64,000 nt of DNA. Source: Sphagnum compactum (lineage: Eukaryota; Bryophyta; Sphagnopsida; Sphagnales). The DNA lies in contig OZ234496.1 in NCBI GenBank assembly GCA_965153455.1, forward strand, positions 8,827,863-8,891,862, given 5' to 3'. Shown in pieces: positions 49,781-61,424 of this stretch. The notes under the pieces were generated by a model. That model was not told the DNA's origin and did not search any database. It saw only the letters and a program-made list of their open reading frames with translations. Within the stretch, counting starts at the first letter, position 1; each line of letters opens with the position of its first letter. Made by a program: the position numbers and the translations under genes.

Positions 49781-49830
49781 GGAAGGCAAGGCAAGGAAGG
49801 AAGGAAGGAAGGAAGGAAAGAAAGAAAGAA
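49781..49830. repeat. (GGAA)n / (GAAA)n purine tract
   Basis: A polypurine tetranucleotide repeat about 200-250 bp before the CER3 ATG, between the minisatellite and the start codon. Confidence 0.93.
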
Positions 49831-50030
49831 TAAAAGGGAAAAAAAAAGAAAGAAGACGAGCTTAGAAGCAAGCGAGCAAGATGAGCTTCCAAATATTATT
49901 TGTAAGCAACAATTGTAGCTCTTGATTTCCACTTCCAACTTCACAAATTTTTGTTTTCAAAAATACAAAAACAAAACAAAACAAAACATTCTCTTCTTAT
50001 GTGCAAAATCACTTGCTGGATCTGATCAAT

Positions 50031-53000
50031 ATGGCAGGCAGGTCGGTGGGGTTTCTTGCTTCTTGGCCATGGGAAAACCTCGCGCTAGGCAACTATTTCA
50101 AGGCATGTCGTAAGCTTCTCTTGCATCATTATTCATGCATGCAATCCTGAGCTTCAGATCTCATCAGGGGAAATTTTCTCAGAATTTTCTCATGAGAATT
50201 GATGATCTCGTGCTCAGGATTGATTGATGAAATCTTCTAGAGTTGTCTGAGAAAGTTTGTTATATGCAGGACTTGCAGAAGTCGATCAGACATTCATACA
50301 ATTTTCTAACAAAATCGTGGTGGACTTGCGATAATGATTTGTGTGTGTATGTGCGCGCGCGCGTGTGCAGTACGCATTTGCATTTGCGCCATTTGTGCTG
50401 AAGGTGGTGCTACAGAGTGCCAAGGAAGGTCAAAGCTTGCGAGACAATATCTGGTTCCACTTGCTGCTAGCGTCGATGCTTCGCTACATGCACATTCAAC
50501 TCTGGATGTCTGTCACGCGCTTCCACTGTCTTGTGAAGAAGTATAAGATCCAAACCGACGGCGTCACATTCGAACAAAAAGACAGAGAGAGACATTGGTA
50601 AGAAGAAGAAGAGCTCGACTCTGGAAGAAGTTCATGGAAGATCGTTCATGCAAGCACACTCTGCACAATAGACATGCAGTCTAGAACATCATCAATCATC
50701 TGCAACAGATGATCAGCAGGTCCTCACGGGGGGCTCGTGGTGCCTTCCTTGCAGGGACAACTACATTATACTTCAGTTTCTGTTTGCTGCTTGCACAGTT
50801 GCAGCAATGGCTCCTGGCAAGAGTTTACTGCAGAGTCCTTCTAACAAGAACATCTTGCCATTGTGGAGTGGAAAGAGCATCTTCTCCGTCTTGTTGTTGC
50901 ATGCAGGACCGACTGAGTTCCTCTACTATTGGGGTCATCGAGCACTCCATCACAATCCAACTCTGTTCAAAGATCACCATGCTCATCACCATGCAACAAC
51001 TGTAACAGAAGCCACATCAGGTACTATAACTGCGTGTGTTGTTGCACCATGATTCAAGCTCCCAGATCAGTCCAGACTGTAAATTAACCGAGCACGATCT
51101 TGATGTCTTGTTTGTTTGTTGCATGATTATGCATGAAGGACTTCTTCTGATGTCGATGATGATGATGATGATGATGATCTATAAATTGTCATGATCTTCT
51201 TCCTCATCAACATGTCTCATTACATCTCATGCCATCAGCTTGTGGGGTTGTTTGTTTGTTGGTATGATGGATCTTCCACTGTACAGGGTTCATGCTCACA
51301 TTTGCAGAGCATCTAGCCATGGCAGGCTTAGTCTCCATCCCACTTGTAGGAGCAAGCTTCCTGGGAGCAGCAACAGTGGGCATGTTCTACTTCTACTGGC
51401 TGTTCCTGGATTTTCTCATAGCAATGGGACATTGTAATTGGGAGTTTGTTCCCACCTTCATCTTCAAGCTCTTCCCCTTCCTCAAGTACTTCATCTCCAC
51501 CCCAACGTAAGTACAACAAACCCTCCTGACTGCCAAAAACCCCAGTGTAGTACTTATACTAGTGATGGAAATTGCTCATCCCTGAGACTGTACATATCCA
51601 GAGCTCAGGATTGATCACTTCATACATGACCCTGCCGGACTCCAGCTCTGGACTCATGAGACTGTTTTCAGCTTCAGATCCCTGAGGCTACACCCAGGAA
51701 GTCCTCCTGAGCTTTGTGATCCATCAGAATTGTTCCAGTGGCTCAGAAAACAGGAGATCCCATCTCTAGAGATAAATGTGTCCACCGGACCTTGTAAAGC
51801 TCCTCCAGCCTGGGTCACATTTTGTTTTTGGCTGCAGGTACCATTCACTTCATCATGATCCCCACATGAGTCACAACACAAATTTTGCACTTTCTATTCC
51901 TCTCTATGATCATCTTGGTGGCACTTACAACAAATCCACTCCCTCTCTCCATGCCACTGTGCGCAAAGGTATGTAAATCAATCTGTGGAAACTCTCTCTG
52001 TAAACCCTAAACCCTCTGAAACCCTTAACCTGGCTGTCATCTTCTTTGGAGTGTATACTCCAATCTAGATCTTTCGTTGCATCTGAATCTTCTTCCCATA
52101 TCTTTGCATCCAGGAATCCATTGAAAATGTAAAACTTCTTCAAACTACTTGAAAACTATGAATCCAACGGGGAATTTTCCGAAAGGTTTTATTGTGAATG
52201 TCCTCTTGAAAACTATGAATCGAGGAGGAATTTTCCAGACGGTTTTATTGTGAATGTCCTCTTGAATTTAACTATGAATCCAGGCGAAATTTATCCGAGA
52301 CATTTTTGCAATCTATTTAACTTACTCTGGATTGACTACTGATTGATTGCTGGAGGTGGTGATGGGGGGTTTCTTTTTCTTTTCTTTTGTAGGACGGATT
52401 GAGAAACCAGATTTTGTTTTCTTAGTTCATGAGATTGGTTTGGATTCAGTACTTCATTTGCCAATGAGTTTCATCGGATTCCATTCCACACCCTTTCAGC
52501 ACCGCTGGTTCGTGGCTTTGTTCATGCCTTTGTCTGTGCCCTTGATGCTCCTGATGTGGTTTTTCGGAACTCCATTCTTGGGGTTCCAATACCACCTTCA
52601 TCATCTCCACAGCCAGTTGTGGGTCATGCCTAGATTTGGTTTTCAGGTGCGAACTGTTGCTAAGTTGAATTGGTTTCTAAATTTCTCCATTGTATACTAA
52701 TATTATGCTAGTTGGTGCCATGAACTCAAATCTTTTGTTGAAAGTTTTGAAGACACAACAGAACTGAGTTGGGTGTGTTTGAAATTTCTCCATTTTGTAA
52801 CATTATATGTTTGAGAGCTGGAGTTAAGAAATTTCACCACCAATAAATTGTTGTCAGCTGTTCAAGAAGAAATGTTTTTAAGTTCTTGACAATTGCATCT
52901 CTTTTTCTTGCTTTTTTGGTGGGGTTTTTGCTTTCAGTACTTTCTACCCTTTGGAAAGGAAAGTATCAACAATCTCATAGAACAGGCAATTTTGGATGCT

Positions 53001-55636
53001 GACAAAATGGGAGTCAAGGTCCTTGCACTTGGTGCACTCAATAAGGTTTGGAAACCACATTTTATTGCTCCAAAACTTCTCTTCTTAGATAGCTTAGTTC
53101 AATGTGCTGGAAATCCCTCTGAAGATGTTCCTAAGAATGTAAATGTATATAATCCCATTTTGTAGCTCAGAAATATACACCCCATGGATTTTTATTGACA
53201 AACTCGATGCAATTTGGATAAGAAGCCCCTGGCAACAAGAGTGTAGGGAGATGCATCAGATCCGATTTGATTGAGAACTAGACTGAGCAAAAGAATCTGA
53301 GTAAAAACCTCAAACAAAACTCTGAAAGCTTTGAAGGATTTGGAATCTTAGCTCTCTCTCCTGGTTGAAGGATTCACTCATAACCAACCCATGAATGAGA
53401 GTTTGGTTGGTTGGTGGGTCTTAAGAAGTACTTACATCTTAGATTCTAGAGACCCAACTATACAAAACCAGCCACAGATCTTTCCTTCTATTATTGGTCT
53501 CTGGGAGTGTTTGATGATTCTGTGATCTATGTATGTAGATGGAGGAGCTGAATGAGGGAGGAACACTATTCCTAAAACGCCAACCAAATCTTCGAGTGCG
53601 AATATGTCATGGCAACACTTTGACTGCTGGAGTCATATTGAATGGACTGCCGAAACATGTGACTGAAATCTTCTTAACAGGGGCCACATCCAAGCTTGGC
53701 CGTGCTGTTTCTTTGTACCTTGCCCGCCATGGAGTTAAGGTTCTGGTATGAATTTCCCAAATCCTCAATTTAACTTTGAGAGAAAGAGTTCAAAACTAAC
53801 TCTCTTGAGGTTGTCTGTCATCATCATCATATAAAAGTTAGGATCTAAATTGAGAGTTTGAGTCAGATAATTGATAGACTAAAATTGATAATTCGATAGG
53901 CTACCATTTTCTCACCAACTTGAACAAAGTTGTTGGGTTGAAAACTCTAGTGTTTAGATTTTCACAACGTAGTACAGTTATGGTCTCTTTCCATTAGGCC
54001 TCTTTGATCACAGTTAGAATAGTGTGCTGTGATCACAGCAGCAGCCTAATGGAAAGCCATTAACATAGGGCCCTGTTTCTTGCTGCAGGAGTCACCTTCA
54101 GTTGGAGGGTTGCAAGTGTGTAGAAAATATGTAGTGATTCCTGTTAGGAACTTTAGGAACACATGTTCTCATGAAAAAGAGAGATGCCACTTTATGGTGA
54201 GTCACAGTTTGACCCACTGCTCTCACAGCTCCTGCAATTGATTGGTCAATGCTTGACTGGTGGAGCTGTGAGATGAGTGTGAGCGCAGTGCTGCTCTGAT
54301 CACAAAACCTATGATTGAAGCAACTAATGGAAAGATTTCCTTAGAAGTCAAGAACATGCTACAACACTTTGCAAGGCTGCAAAAGGATCTTGATGCAATG
54401 ATTTGACCATCTATCATCTGAACAATGCTAGATGTTGACTTCATCGCATGCCCGGTTTGAGGCCATCAGGAAGGAATGCCCAGAAGAGTTCAGACATAAT
54501 CTTGTGAAAGCCTCCTCATACATGGATGCACAACATTGCAAGGTAATTATTACTATTATTGTACACAAAATGAACTAATATGAGGCAATTTTTTCTTTAG
54601 TTGTTCTACAATGTTATGGATTCAACCCGAGTTTCTTGGTGCTGTATGCTTTTTCCTTTTCTCTCTCTTTTTTGTGAAGTCAGGCTTGTATTCAAATGTC
54701 ATCCATAACTCCACCCAACTCCTTCTTCACCACAACAATTGATGTAGGCCAGTACTAATCTGAGTTAGATTTTGTCATAGACATGGGTTCTGAGGATGTG
54801 GGCCAGTACTGATCCAAGGTGGGTTTCTGTCATAGACATGGGTTCTGGGGAAGTGGGCATCAGCCACAGACCAAGCTTGGGCTCCTGCTGGTACCAAATT
54901 CCATCAATTTGTGGTGCCAACAGTTGAGGAAGTCCGCACTAAAGATTGCTGTTATGGAGCTCTGGCTGCCATGAAGCTCCCCAAGGATGTAAAAGGCCTT
55001 GATTGTTGTGAGGTGCGTGATCACTACTTACTTTGAAATGCAAATGGGTTGGTTTTCCTTCCAGCAAAATCATGTGCATACTTAGAGGTACAAACTCAAT
55101 TTCAGGGTATTTAAAGCTTGAGCTTCATCCCTGTAACACTGTACAAGCCAGGATTGGCCTGCACAAAATATCTTCAACGAAGTACAACCTACTTTTGGGA
55201 GTTTTGGGGAGGTTGATAAGAACAGCCAGGTTGCGGATTGTGGCTGGGCTGCTCAGAGCCAATACATTAATACCACATCAGTAAACTTTTTTCTCAAAAC
55301 CTTGACTATGATGCACAGATATGGGGAAGGGCTTGAAATCACCCTGACAGATGTGGCATTCATTGTGTGGGTGAATGGATGGATGGATGGATGGATTGAT
55401 GGATGCAGCACACACTACCCAGGGGAGTGGTTCATGCATGTCATGCAGGAGGGCTGGTTCACACACTGGAAGGATGGACACATCATGAGCTAGGCCCAAT
55501 TCCAATTGACCGCATCAACGTAGTTTGGAAGGCAGCTCTGAAGCACGGGTTTCAGCCGGTGGAAGAAGAAGCCGAAGGTCTGCTGGGACTGCTACATCAG
55601 CCAGACATAATTCCAGCACACCAACAAGAAATGTGA
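50031..55636 (+). CDS. CER3: CER3/WAX2-type very-long-chain alkane-synthesis protein
   Basis: Eleven exons give 666 aa: 50,031-50,102; 50,371-50,597; 50,755-51,020; 51,287-51,506; 51,838-51,968; 52,393-52,646; 52,938-53,045; 53,539-53,745; 54,432-54,542; 54,836-55,012; 55,409-55,636. The frame is kept at every junction. The N-terminus ([18 protein letters not shown]) matches the WPWEN start of CER3. Hydrophobic helices follow, then the fatty-acid-hydroxylase-type histidine clusters: HRALHH and HHAHHH (about residues 160-180) and HSLHH (about 265). The WAX2 C-terminal domain follows: [68 protein letters not shown] and [18 protein letters not shown]. This C-terminal wording is CER3-like rather than CER1-like. 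In Arabidopsis, CER3 works with CER1 in the ER to turn very-long-chain acyl-CoAs into wax alkanes. Intron 1 appears to use a GC donor (AAG|GCATGT). The C-terminus is about 20-30 residues longer than usual. Confidence 0.94.
50103..50370 (+). other. CER3 intron 1: GC-AG intron with alternating purine-pyrimidine acceptor tract
   Basis: Joining TTC AAG (24 codons after the ATG) to TAC GCA TTT reproduces the expected FKY...APF family order in phase 0, which requires a GC donor. The nearby GT (TGTC|GTAAGC) would throw exon 2 out of frame. The 28 bases before the acceptor are GTGTGTGTATGTGCGCGCGC-type alternating sequence and not a polypyrimidine tract. Confidence 0.7.
52001..52015. repeat. Telomere-like (TAAACCC)2 in CER3 intron 5
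   Basis: TAAACCCTAAACCCT is followed by degenerate AAACCCTTAACC. It lies within intron 5 (51,969-52,392). Confidence 0.85.
53987..54334. mobile_element. MITE-like element with 11-bp terminal inverted repeats in CER3 intron 8
   Basis: CTTTCCATTAG (53,987-53,997) and CTAATGGAAAG (54,324-54,334) are perfect inverted repeats 348 bp apart. The left end continues into GGCCTCTTTGATCACAG, and an inner inverted copy (CTGTGATCACAGCAGCAGCC, then TAATGGAAAG at 54,047-54,056) pairs with it. A second hairpin (CTCACAGCTCC 54,222-54,232 with GGAGCTGTGAG 54,262-54,272) lies inside. The element is non-coding. I could not find a target-site duplication, so the ends and the superfamily remain open. Confidence 0.5.
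54746..54857. repeat. 55-bp tandem duplication spanning the CER3 exon 10 acceptor
   Basis: GGCCAGTACT...TGTCATAGACATGGGTTCTG occurs twice in tandem (about 54,748 and 54,801). Each copy carries a CATAG|ACATGGGTTCTG acceptor-like site (54,781 and 54,836). Only the second leads into the conserved TWVLGKW reading frame. Confidence 0.85.
55373..55404. repeat. (GGAT)n microsatellite at the CER3 exon 11 acceptor
   Basis: About seven TGGA/GGAT units run up to the GATGCAG acceptor at 55,408, in place of a polypyrimidine tract. Confidence 0.92.
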
Positions 55637-58600
55637 TGAATGAGGTATGAGCCAAATTTTCCATCAACTCAAGGCCCATTTCCCCGTCCCCCCTTCCTCC
55701 TCCTCCTCTCCCAATACTGCAAGTAGTTCTGTTGAGCAAAGTTTGAATACCCAAAAGACCCAAAATTGCCAAGTTTGAAAGAAAACCCATACCTAGAACT
55801 AGAGGCATTTGTGAATTTTATATTGGCACAAGCTTGGAGCTTTAGCTTTCCCAAGGTCTAGATACCATAATACCTTTACCATTTCTGCATAAATTAAAAT
55901 ATTTTTTTTTGGTTTTGTTGGAATTTTGAAATTTTATTTATTTATTATTTGTGTTGAAATTTTAATAAAATCAAAATTTCAAACATCAATTTGAACCCCC
56001 CAAACCTTCCAGGTTAAAACTGAGTCAATTTAAACACACTAGATTGTTCCATAACTCTCTATCAATGAACTGTTTATGTTTTATATAACCATTACTGTCA
56101 AAAATTGCCAAATTAGAAAACCAAGTGCCAAAGTTAATATTTAAAATTTAGGGTTTAGGGTTTGACAACAAACCGCCGAAATGGTAAAAGTACTACGATA
56201 AACAACCAACAAAAGTGCCACCAAATGGAAGAAAACCCAAATGAAAATTGAATGTGAAAGTTAACAACTTACCATATGTCAAATCATGCCATAGATCCAT
56301 TGTCTTTTAAAGTTTATTCTTATGGGTGTGTATACAATTATGGGGTTGACAACCTTATTGCTTTAATTTGAAAGCATTAGATAAGTCCAATTACAAAAAA
56401 AATTTCAAAAAGGTGACCAACCTTGAAAGGTTTTTTTTGTTTGGGAAACTAAACATCTAAGATCTTATTGCCTCATAATTTTGAGGCTTTTTGGATTTGT
56501 ACAATTATGTAATAATGGAAAAGTGTGGATCCATAAAATCTAATGCACAAGATTCAAAATGTTATTGGTCCAAATTGACTTTAAAGAACTCCGAAGTAAC
56601 AAAAATGCATGTATGGTCCATTGAGCTTCACATTACATGTTACCCAAATTATAGTAAATGCTTCATTGTATTATATTAACTTGGGCTTTGCGTTGCTATG
56701 CACTACCAGTAATGATCAACTAATCAATTCATGAAAAAATGAGTTGATTTTGTAAAAATTAAATTCCATTTGAATGGAAATATTGAATGACATTGCATGC
56801 ACCTTGAATTGAATTAAAAATTTATTAAGTTTGAATCCAATTCAATTTCAATTGAATTCAAATACATTGATTGACATTTGAATTAAATTAAATTAAACTT
56901 GAATTGAATTAAATTCAATAATTGGGTTAAGATTTAATTTCATTTAATTATTTAAAAAAAAGGGATGAAAATTGATGCAAAAAGTATTGAAAATCCTTTC
57001 ATGAATATGGTGTTGAAAAAAAAATTTAAAAGACACTTTTTCATGCCTCTTTACTTGAGAAAGGTTGAACAAATTTTGGGCTAAAATTTGGTAGGACAAA
57101 ATATTATGAACCTTATAGTCATCCTACCTAAACTAGGTCTCATGAATCATTGTCATTGGAATTATGTAATTAGTTAAAACTAAGTTGAAAAATGACTTCA
57201 AATGATTCTTAAATGGTCACATATGTGCATAAAAGGTGAATAACTTCTCTATGTTAAAGCCATTCATTGATTTTCTTTAACACATGTGTAGTTCTTATTC
57301 ATTTGTTTTTGTTTGCCAATATTGATTTTGAGTGATTTTATAAGGTTAGTTTTAAAGTTTTTCCACCAACATTGAAATGGATGATAAGATGTTGCCTCAT
57401 GTTATGTCAATCTTTTGCCTAGTTTCGGCTTCATGTGGTTATGAATAAACAAAATGAATGAAAATTCCCACCTTTTCACAATCCCTCCAAAATATTTAAG
57501 TCCGCATTTCATTGTAAAACACCCCTTTAAAAAAAAATTAGGGCATTTGGAGGGCACCTCATATCCATTAATATCCTTCCTAAAAAAGAGGCAACTAGGG
57601 TTTTTTGCCTATCATTTTGGAATGGTAGGTATAAGGTACTTCCCGCTCCTAAATTCTAGGCATAAAATCCCTCCAACTTTCGCACCTTGTGATTTAGGAA
57701 CAATGTTTTTCTTTCCAATTTTGTGATGTTGCTAAAGTAATGATCATCCATAAATATATATTTAGCCAAATTGGGCAATATTCAAAATATGAAAGTAAAA
57801 AATCCTAAGCACCTTATCATATTATAGCAATTTTTGGAGAATTTATTTTTACAAAAATCAAAAAAAATTTGACGAAATACTTTTTCTCAAAAATATTTTT
57901 CAAATTTTAATGAAAATTCTCCACCACAAAAATCATTATTTAGGAATGTTCAAGAACCCCATAATATGGTTTGCTTCGTACTTTACATTTGGCTTTATCC
58001 ATGGGTGGGAGACATTCCCAAAATGTAGAGCCAGACTAATTAGCTAAAGGCTCATTCACCCCTTACTTTGGGAACACCCCGACTTCACCCTAAAATAGTT
58101 GTACTACTAACCAATGTGAACATGTAACCTGGGTTGGCGTAAGAATGGATGTTATGTGGTTTGTGTTTCCTAATGTTCAAGTTCTATGAGTTGCACATGC
58201 AAAGTATCCTAGTCCTTTGGGGTCCAATAGCAATTCCTTTTCCTTTCTCACTTCTTTTCTCACGAGGGATGTTCAACACCCTCTCAACTAGCTTTGTCTA
58301 ACACTACTTTTGAAGCACACATAGTTTTTGGATTGTTTTGTGCAATTTGATTTTCCTTGTTGTTAAATCTTAAAATTGGTTTAACAATACATTTTTTTAA
58401 AAATATTAATGTTCTATTTTCACCTACCAAGATTTGCACCTAATACTCCAAAGGAGTCATTGATGAAACCCACACCAACTTACATTCCAATATCTACTAT
58501 AGCAAGGTTTTTTTTTTTGAGCTTTTGTTTTCTTCTTCATAGAACAGAAGTCAAAGCCTACATAGAATCACACGAGTGTTGCATAAACAATTCAATGCAT

Positions 58601-60899
58601 GGATAGAATTTGATTTGGGGGGGAGGGGGGAGGGAGGTGGGGTCGGGAGGTTTAACATTTTGCTTTGCATTCTCTCACACGAATGACACAAATATGAAAC
58701 TCTTTTATTTGTCTTTTGTTGGCTACTCATAACACCCATTGGGCATGCATGACATTATATCTCCCATTAAACTTCACAAAGTTGATGCATAAGCATGATA
58801 AAGTATGTCAAATAGTATGTCCCACATGCAATCATAATCACACTTATGGTATAAACATGAAAAAAACTATTCAAAACTTTTTTTACCTTTCATTATGAAA
58901 CAATGGGGCACTCCATTGAATTTACGGTAAGCTACAAATAAAATGCAAGAAATTTTAATATAAGAAAAATTGATGAAAAGTATGTTCCAAATTGGTTGGA
59001 TTTTTAACATATTTTTATTTGAAAACTTTGATAGATCATGATTATAATATGAAAGGCTAAAAGAACATTGATATATATTAATGCTCTAGCCAATTGAAAA
59101 TATAAAAAAATCAATTACAATCATATTTTCATATATTTGAAACAAAAGTGAAACAATTTATTTTTTATTTTCTCATTTTTAAAAAGTACTTAAATGCATA
59201 TTAAAACATGTGATTCTTCATTATTATGCAAGAAATTTCTTTTAAAATTTTATTAACTATTGAAATAAATATAATTCATAAAGTTCAATATATTAAAGCT
59301 TCATGTATGGATAATTTCCAAAAAAACTATAAAATATCCCTTTTTGACATACTTTATCATGTTTTCCCCATTTGCATCATGAACTTTCACCATTGAGGAG
59401 ATGGTTATGACCTTAGGGTCAATGACATGGCACACATGGGTTATGAGTCATAACCCACATCCAACCAACCAATTAGAACGCAAAACATCTTTCAATGACC
59501 ACTTATGGTACTTACCCCATTAAATGAATAGTTTATTTAGGTAGGGGAAGGAGGAACTAAGAAAGTATACGAGATATATTAGTCATGGGTGCATTGGTGG
59601 ATGTTGGTGGGTACCATTAGGTACCATGCTCTCAAGGCATTAACTTGGGCATACATAAACATGGCAATAACTATTTGGAAGCATCTACTTATGATATTTC
59701 AAAAATGACAACCCATTAAGATGAAGATGGTTGACATTTTTGTCCATCTACTAAACATCCATCCATATTCTTGTTGTGTTAATGGTGGGTGTTGTTTCAT
59801 TATGGTTTCATTCTTAGTCCATTATAATCTCAAAATGTGCATAACATAAGCATGTAGAAAAAAAAATCCAAATTGTCAAATTTTTAGATAAGTTTTAGTA
59901 AGTAAAAATATCCTATTTCTTCCTTCTATTTTCATATCTAGTATGTAACCAAATATGGTTAACTCATTTTGTATTTGATCATCACTTTAGTTACATCACA
60001 AAATTAAAAAACAAACCCTGGCACTCAAGTGTCAAATAATTGTTTTATTTTTCAATTTTCAATTTGAAAATAAAAACAAGAATTTATGAAATTTCAACAA
60101 AAAAATTTAAACAACTTATTTAGTAGGCTTCATGGACTTTAAACCTCTAACATAATGAAACCAATTTTTGTATTTTTAAAAATTCAACATAGATATTTTT
60201 TTCAAATTTTGACATTTTAAAAACTAATGTGATTGCTGAAAAGGTATTATGATATACAATTGGTTGACTTCTATATAACATGATAAAGGTAATAGCATTA
60301 GTAAGGATCAAAAGCATCTCCACTGTAATCTCATAAATGATCCGCTAATGGCACCTTCGCATTAGACCTACTAGTAATCCCAAAAACATAACACCACCCA
60401 TGTATCCAACCAATACAAAACTTGATGGCCTTGGTAGAAATCCATTTTCTAAACTACATTTTTGCATCGAAAATTAAGACCTAAGCAAAACCCCCTATTA
60501 AATTTTCACATCAAGCATAGAAAGTATGGATGTCATCAACCTTCATGGGATAATTTCCTACATTGCATGAACAAAGCAAAAGCATCGCAACATCAAAAAG
60601 CAAGAAGGCAAAAAAATTTTATTGCCAAGTAGGAAAAGGTTGTATGCATTAATTTTCTTCATGTCTCTCAAGACCTTATGATAGGGAATGGACAATAGTC
60701 AACCACATTTTGGGAGTGGGTGTAGCATCATTACAATGCTAATCAACATCAAGCTTGTGGAAAGAGACCAACAAGGTCATTGGAGACAAAATGAGGGATT
60801 ATCAAACATGATGTTGTAAAGTTTTGTGGGAACTATAGTGTTTGTGAGTGCATTGTGTGAATTAGGGACATCAAATGAAGATTTTTCCAAAAATCTCTA
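55637..60899. other. AT-rich spacer
   Basis: The CER3 3' flank is followed by about 5 kb of AT-rich DNA without supported genes. A telomere-like TTTAGGGTTTAGGG occurs at about 56,148-56,163 and a G-rich tract at 58,617-58,650. The frames are short and without motifs. Confidence 0.6.
58617..58650 (+). other. G-rich tract, potential G-quadruplex
   Basis: Runs of 8, 6, 3, 4 and 3 G separated by one to three other bases (GGGGGGGAGGGGGGAGGGAGG, then TGGGGTCGGGAGG), in otherwise AT-rich spacer. Five G-runs on the + strand can form an intramolecular quadruplex in principle. Confidence 0.75.
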
Positions 60900-61370
60900 A
60901 CGTTGTATAATATCAAACATTCGCGTTGTCAATCATTCACATTTTTTCATTATTGGTTGCTCTTGAAAAACCTAGCATGTTGGGCTAATATGTGCAAAGA
61001 ATTCAAGAGTATGTTGCCACAAAAGCATAAGTCTTGTGGCAATCTTATTGAACTAGACACAAGTGAAATAGAATTGTTTGATGCTTACAAAAGCCCATCT
61101 CCAACAAACATAGTTCCAAAGAGGGCATAAGGTTCAAAGGTAGAAAAGGAAAAACAAAAGATTACAAAAGAATAAAAAATTCCATGAAGGCTCAAGCTCG
61201 TGCCATAGCAAATATGGCTACAACCATGTTGAAAAAAACATTGATTTTAGAGGAGGACCAACTTTTCTTTCTTGAAGCTAAAAAATATTTTTGTTTGTGT
61301 AGAAGGCAAAAACTTGAGAAGCTCTGGATGTTCATCTCAAAGTTTTACCATTAGTAGTTGTTCCAATAGA
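60900..61370 (+). pseudogene. Harbinger ORF1-like (NAM-associated / Myb-like) relic
   Basis: Broken + frames read in order: SFTFFHYWLLLKNLACWANM (60,950s-61,000), then a frame change, then GSKVEKEKQKITKE, AQARAIANMATTMLKKTLIL, EEDQLFFLEAKKYF and QKLEKLW. An S-F-x-x-x-H-x-W-x-x-L-K block followed by a (K)RP-x-G-x-K-x-x-K-like block and a terminal coiled helix is the order of the NAM-associated C-terminal domain found in plant PIF/Pong ORF1 proteins. At least two frameshifts and stops are needed, so it is inactive. It may belong to the same insertion as the transposase relic at 63 kb, on the far side of the rDNA fragment. Confidence 0.55.
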
Positions 61371-61424
61371 ACAACCTCAAGCATCGGACTTTGATGAAAT
61401 TGTTTGGAAGATGCACATATAATT

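Noticed and set aside
49551-49892. 113-codon minus-strand frame with poly-Ser/Phe
   Set aside because: Spans the minisatellite end and polypurine tract on the opposite strand.
55302-55493. + frame through the GGAT repeat
   Set aside because: Out of frame with the conserved last CER3 exon; the [10 protein letters not shown] word is in the neighbouring frame.
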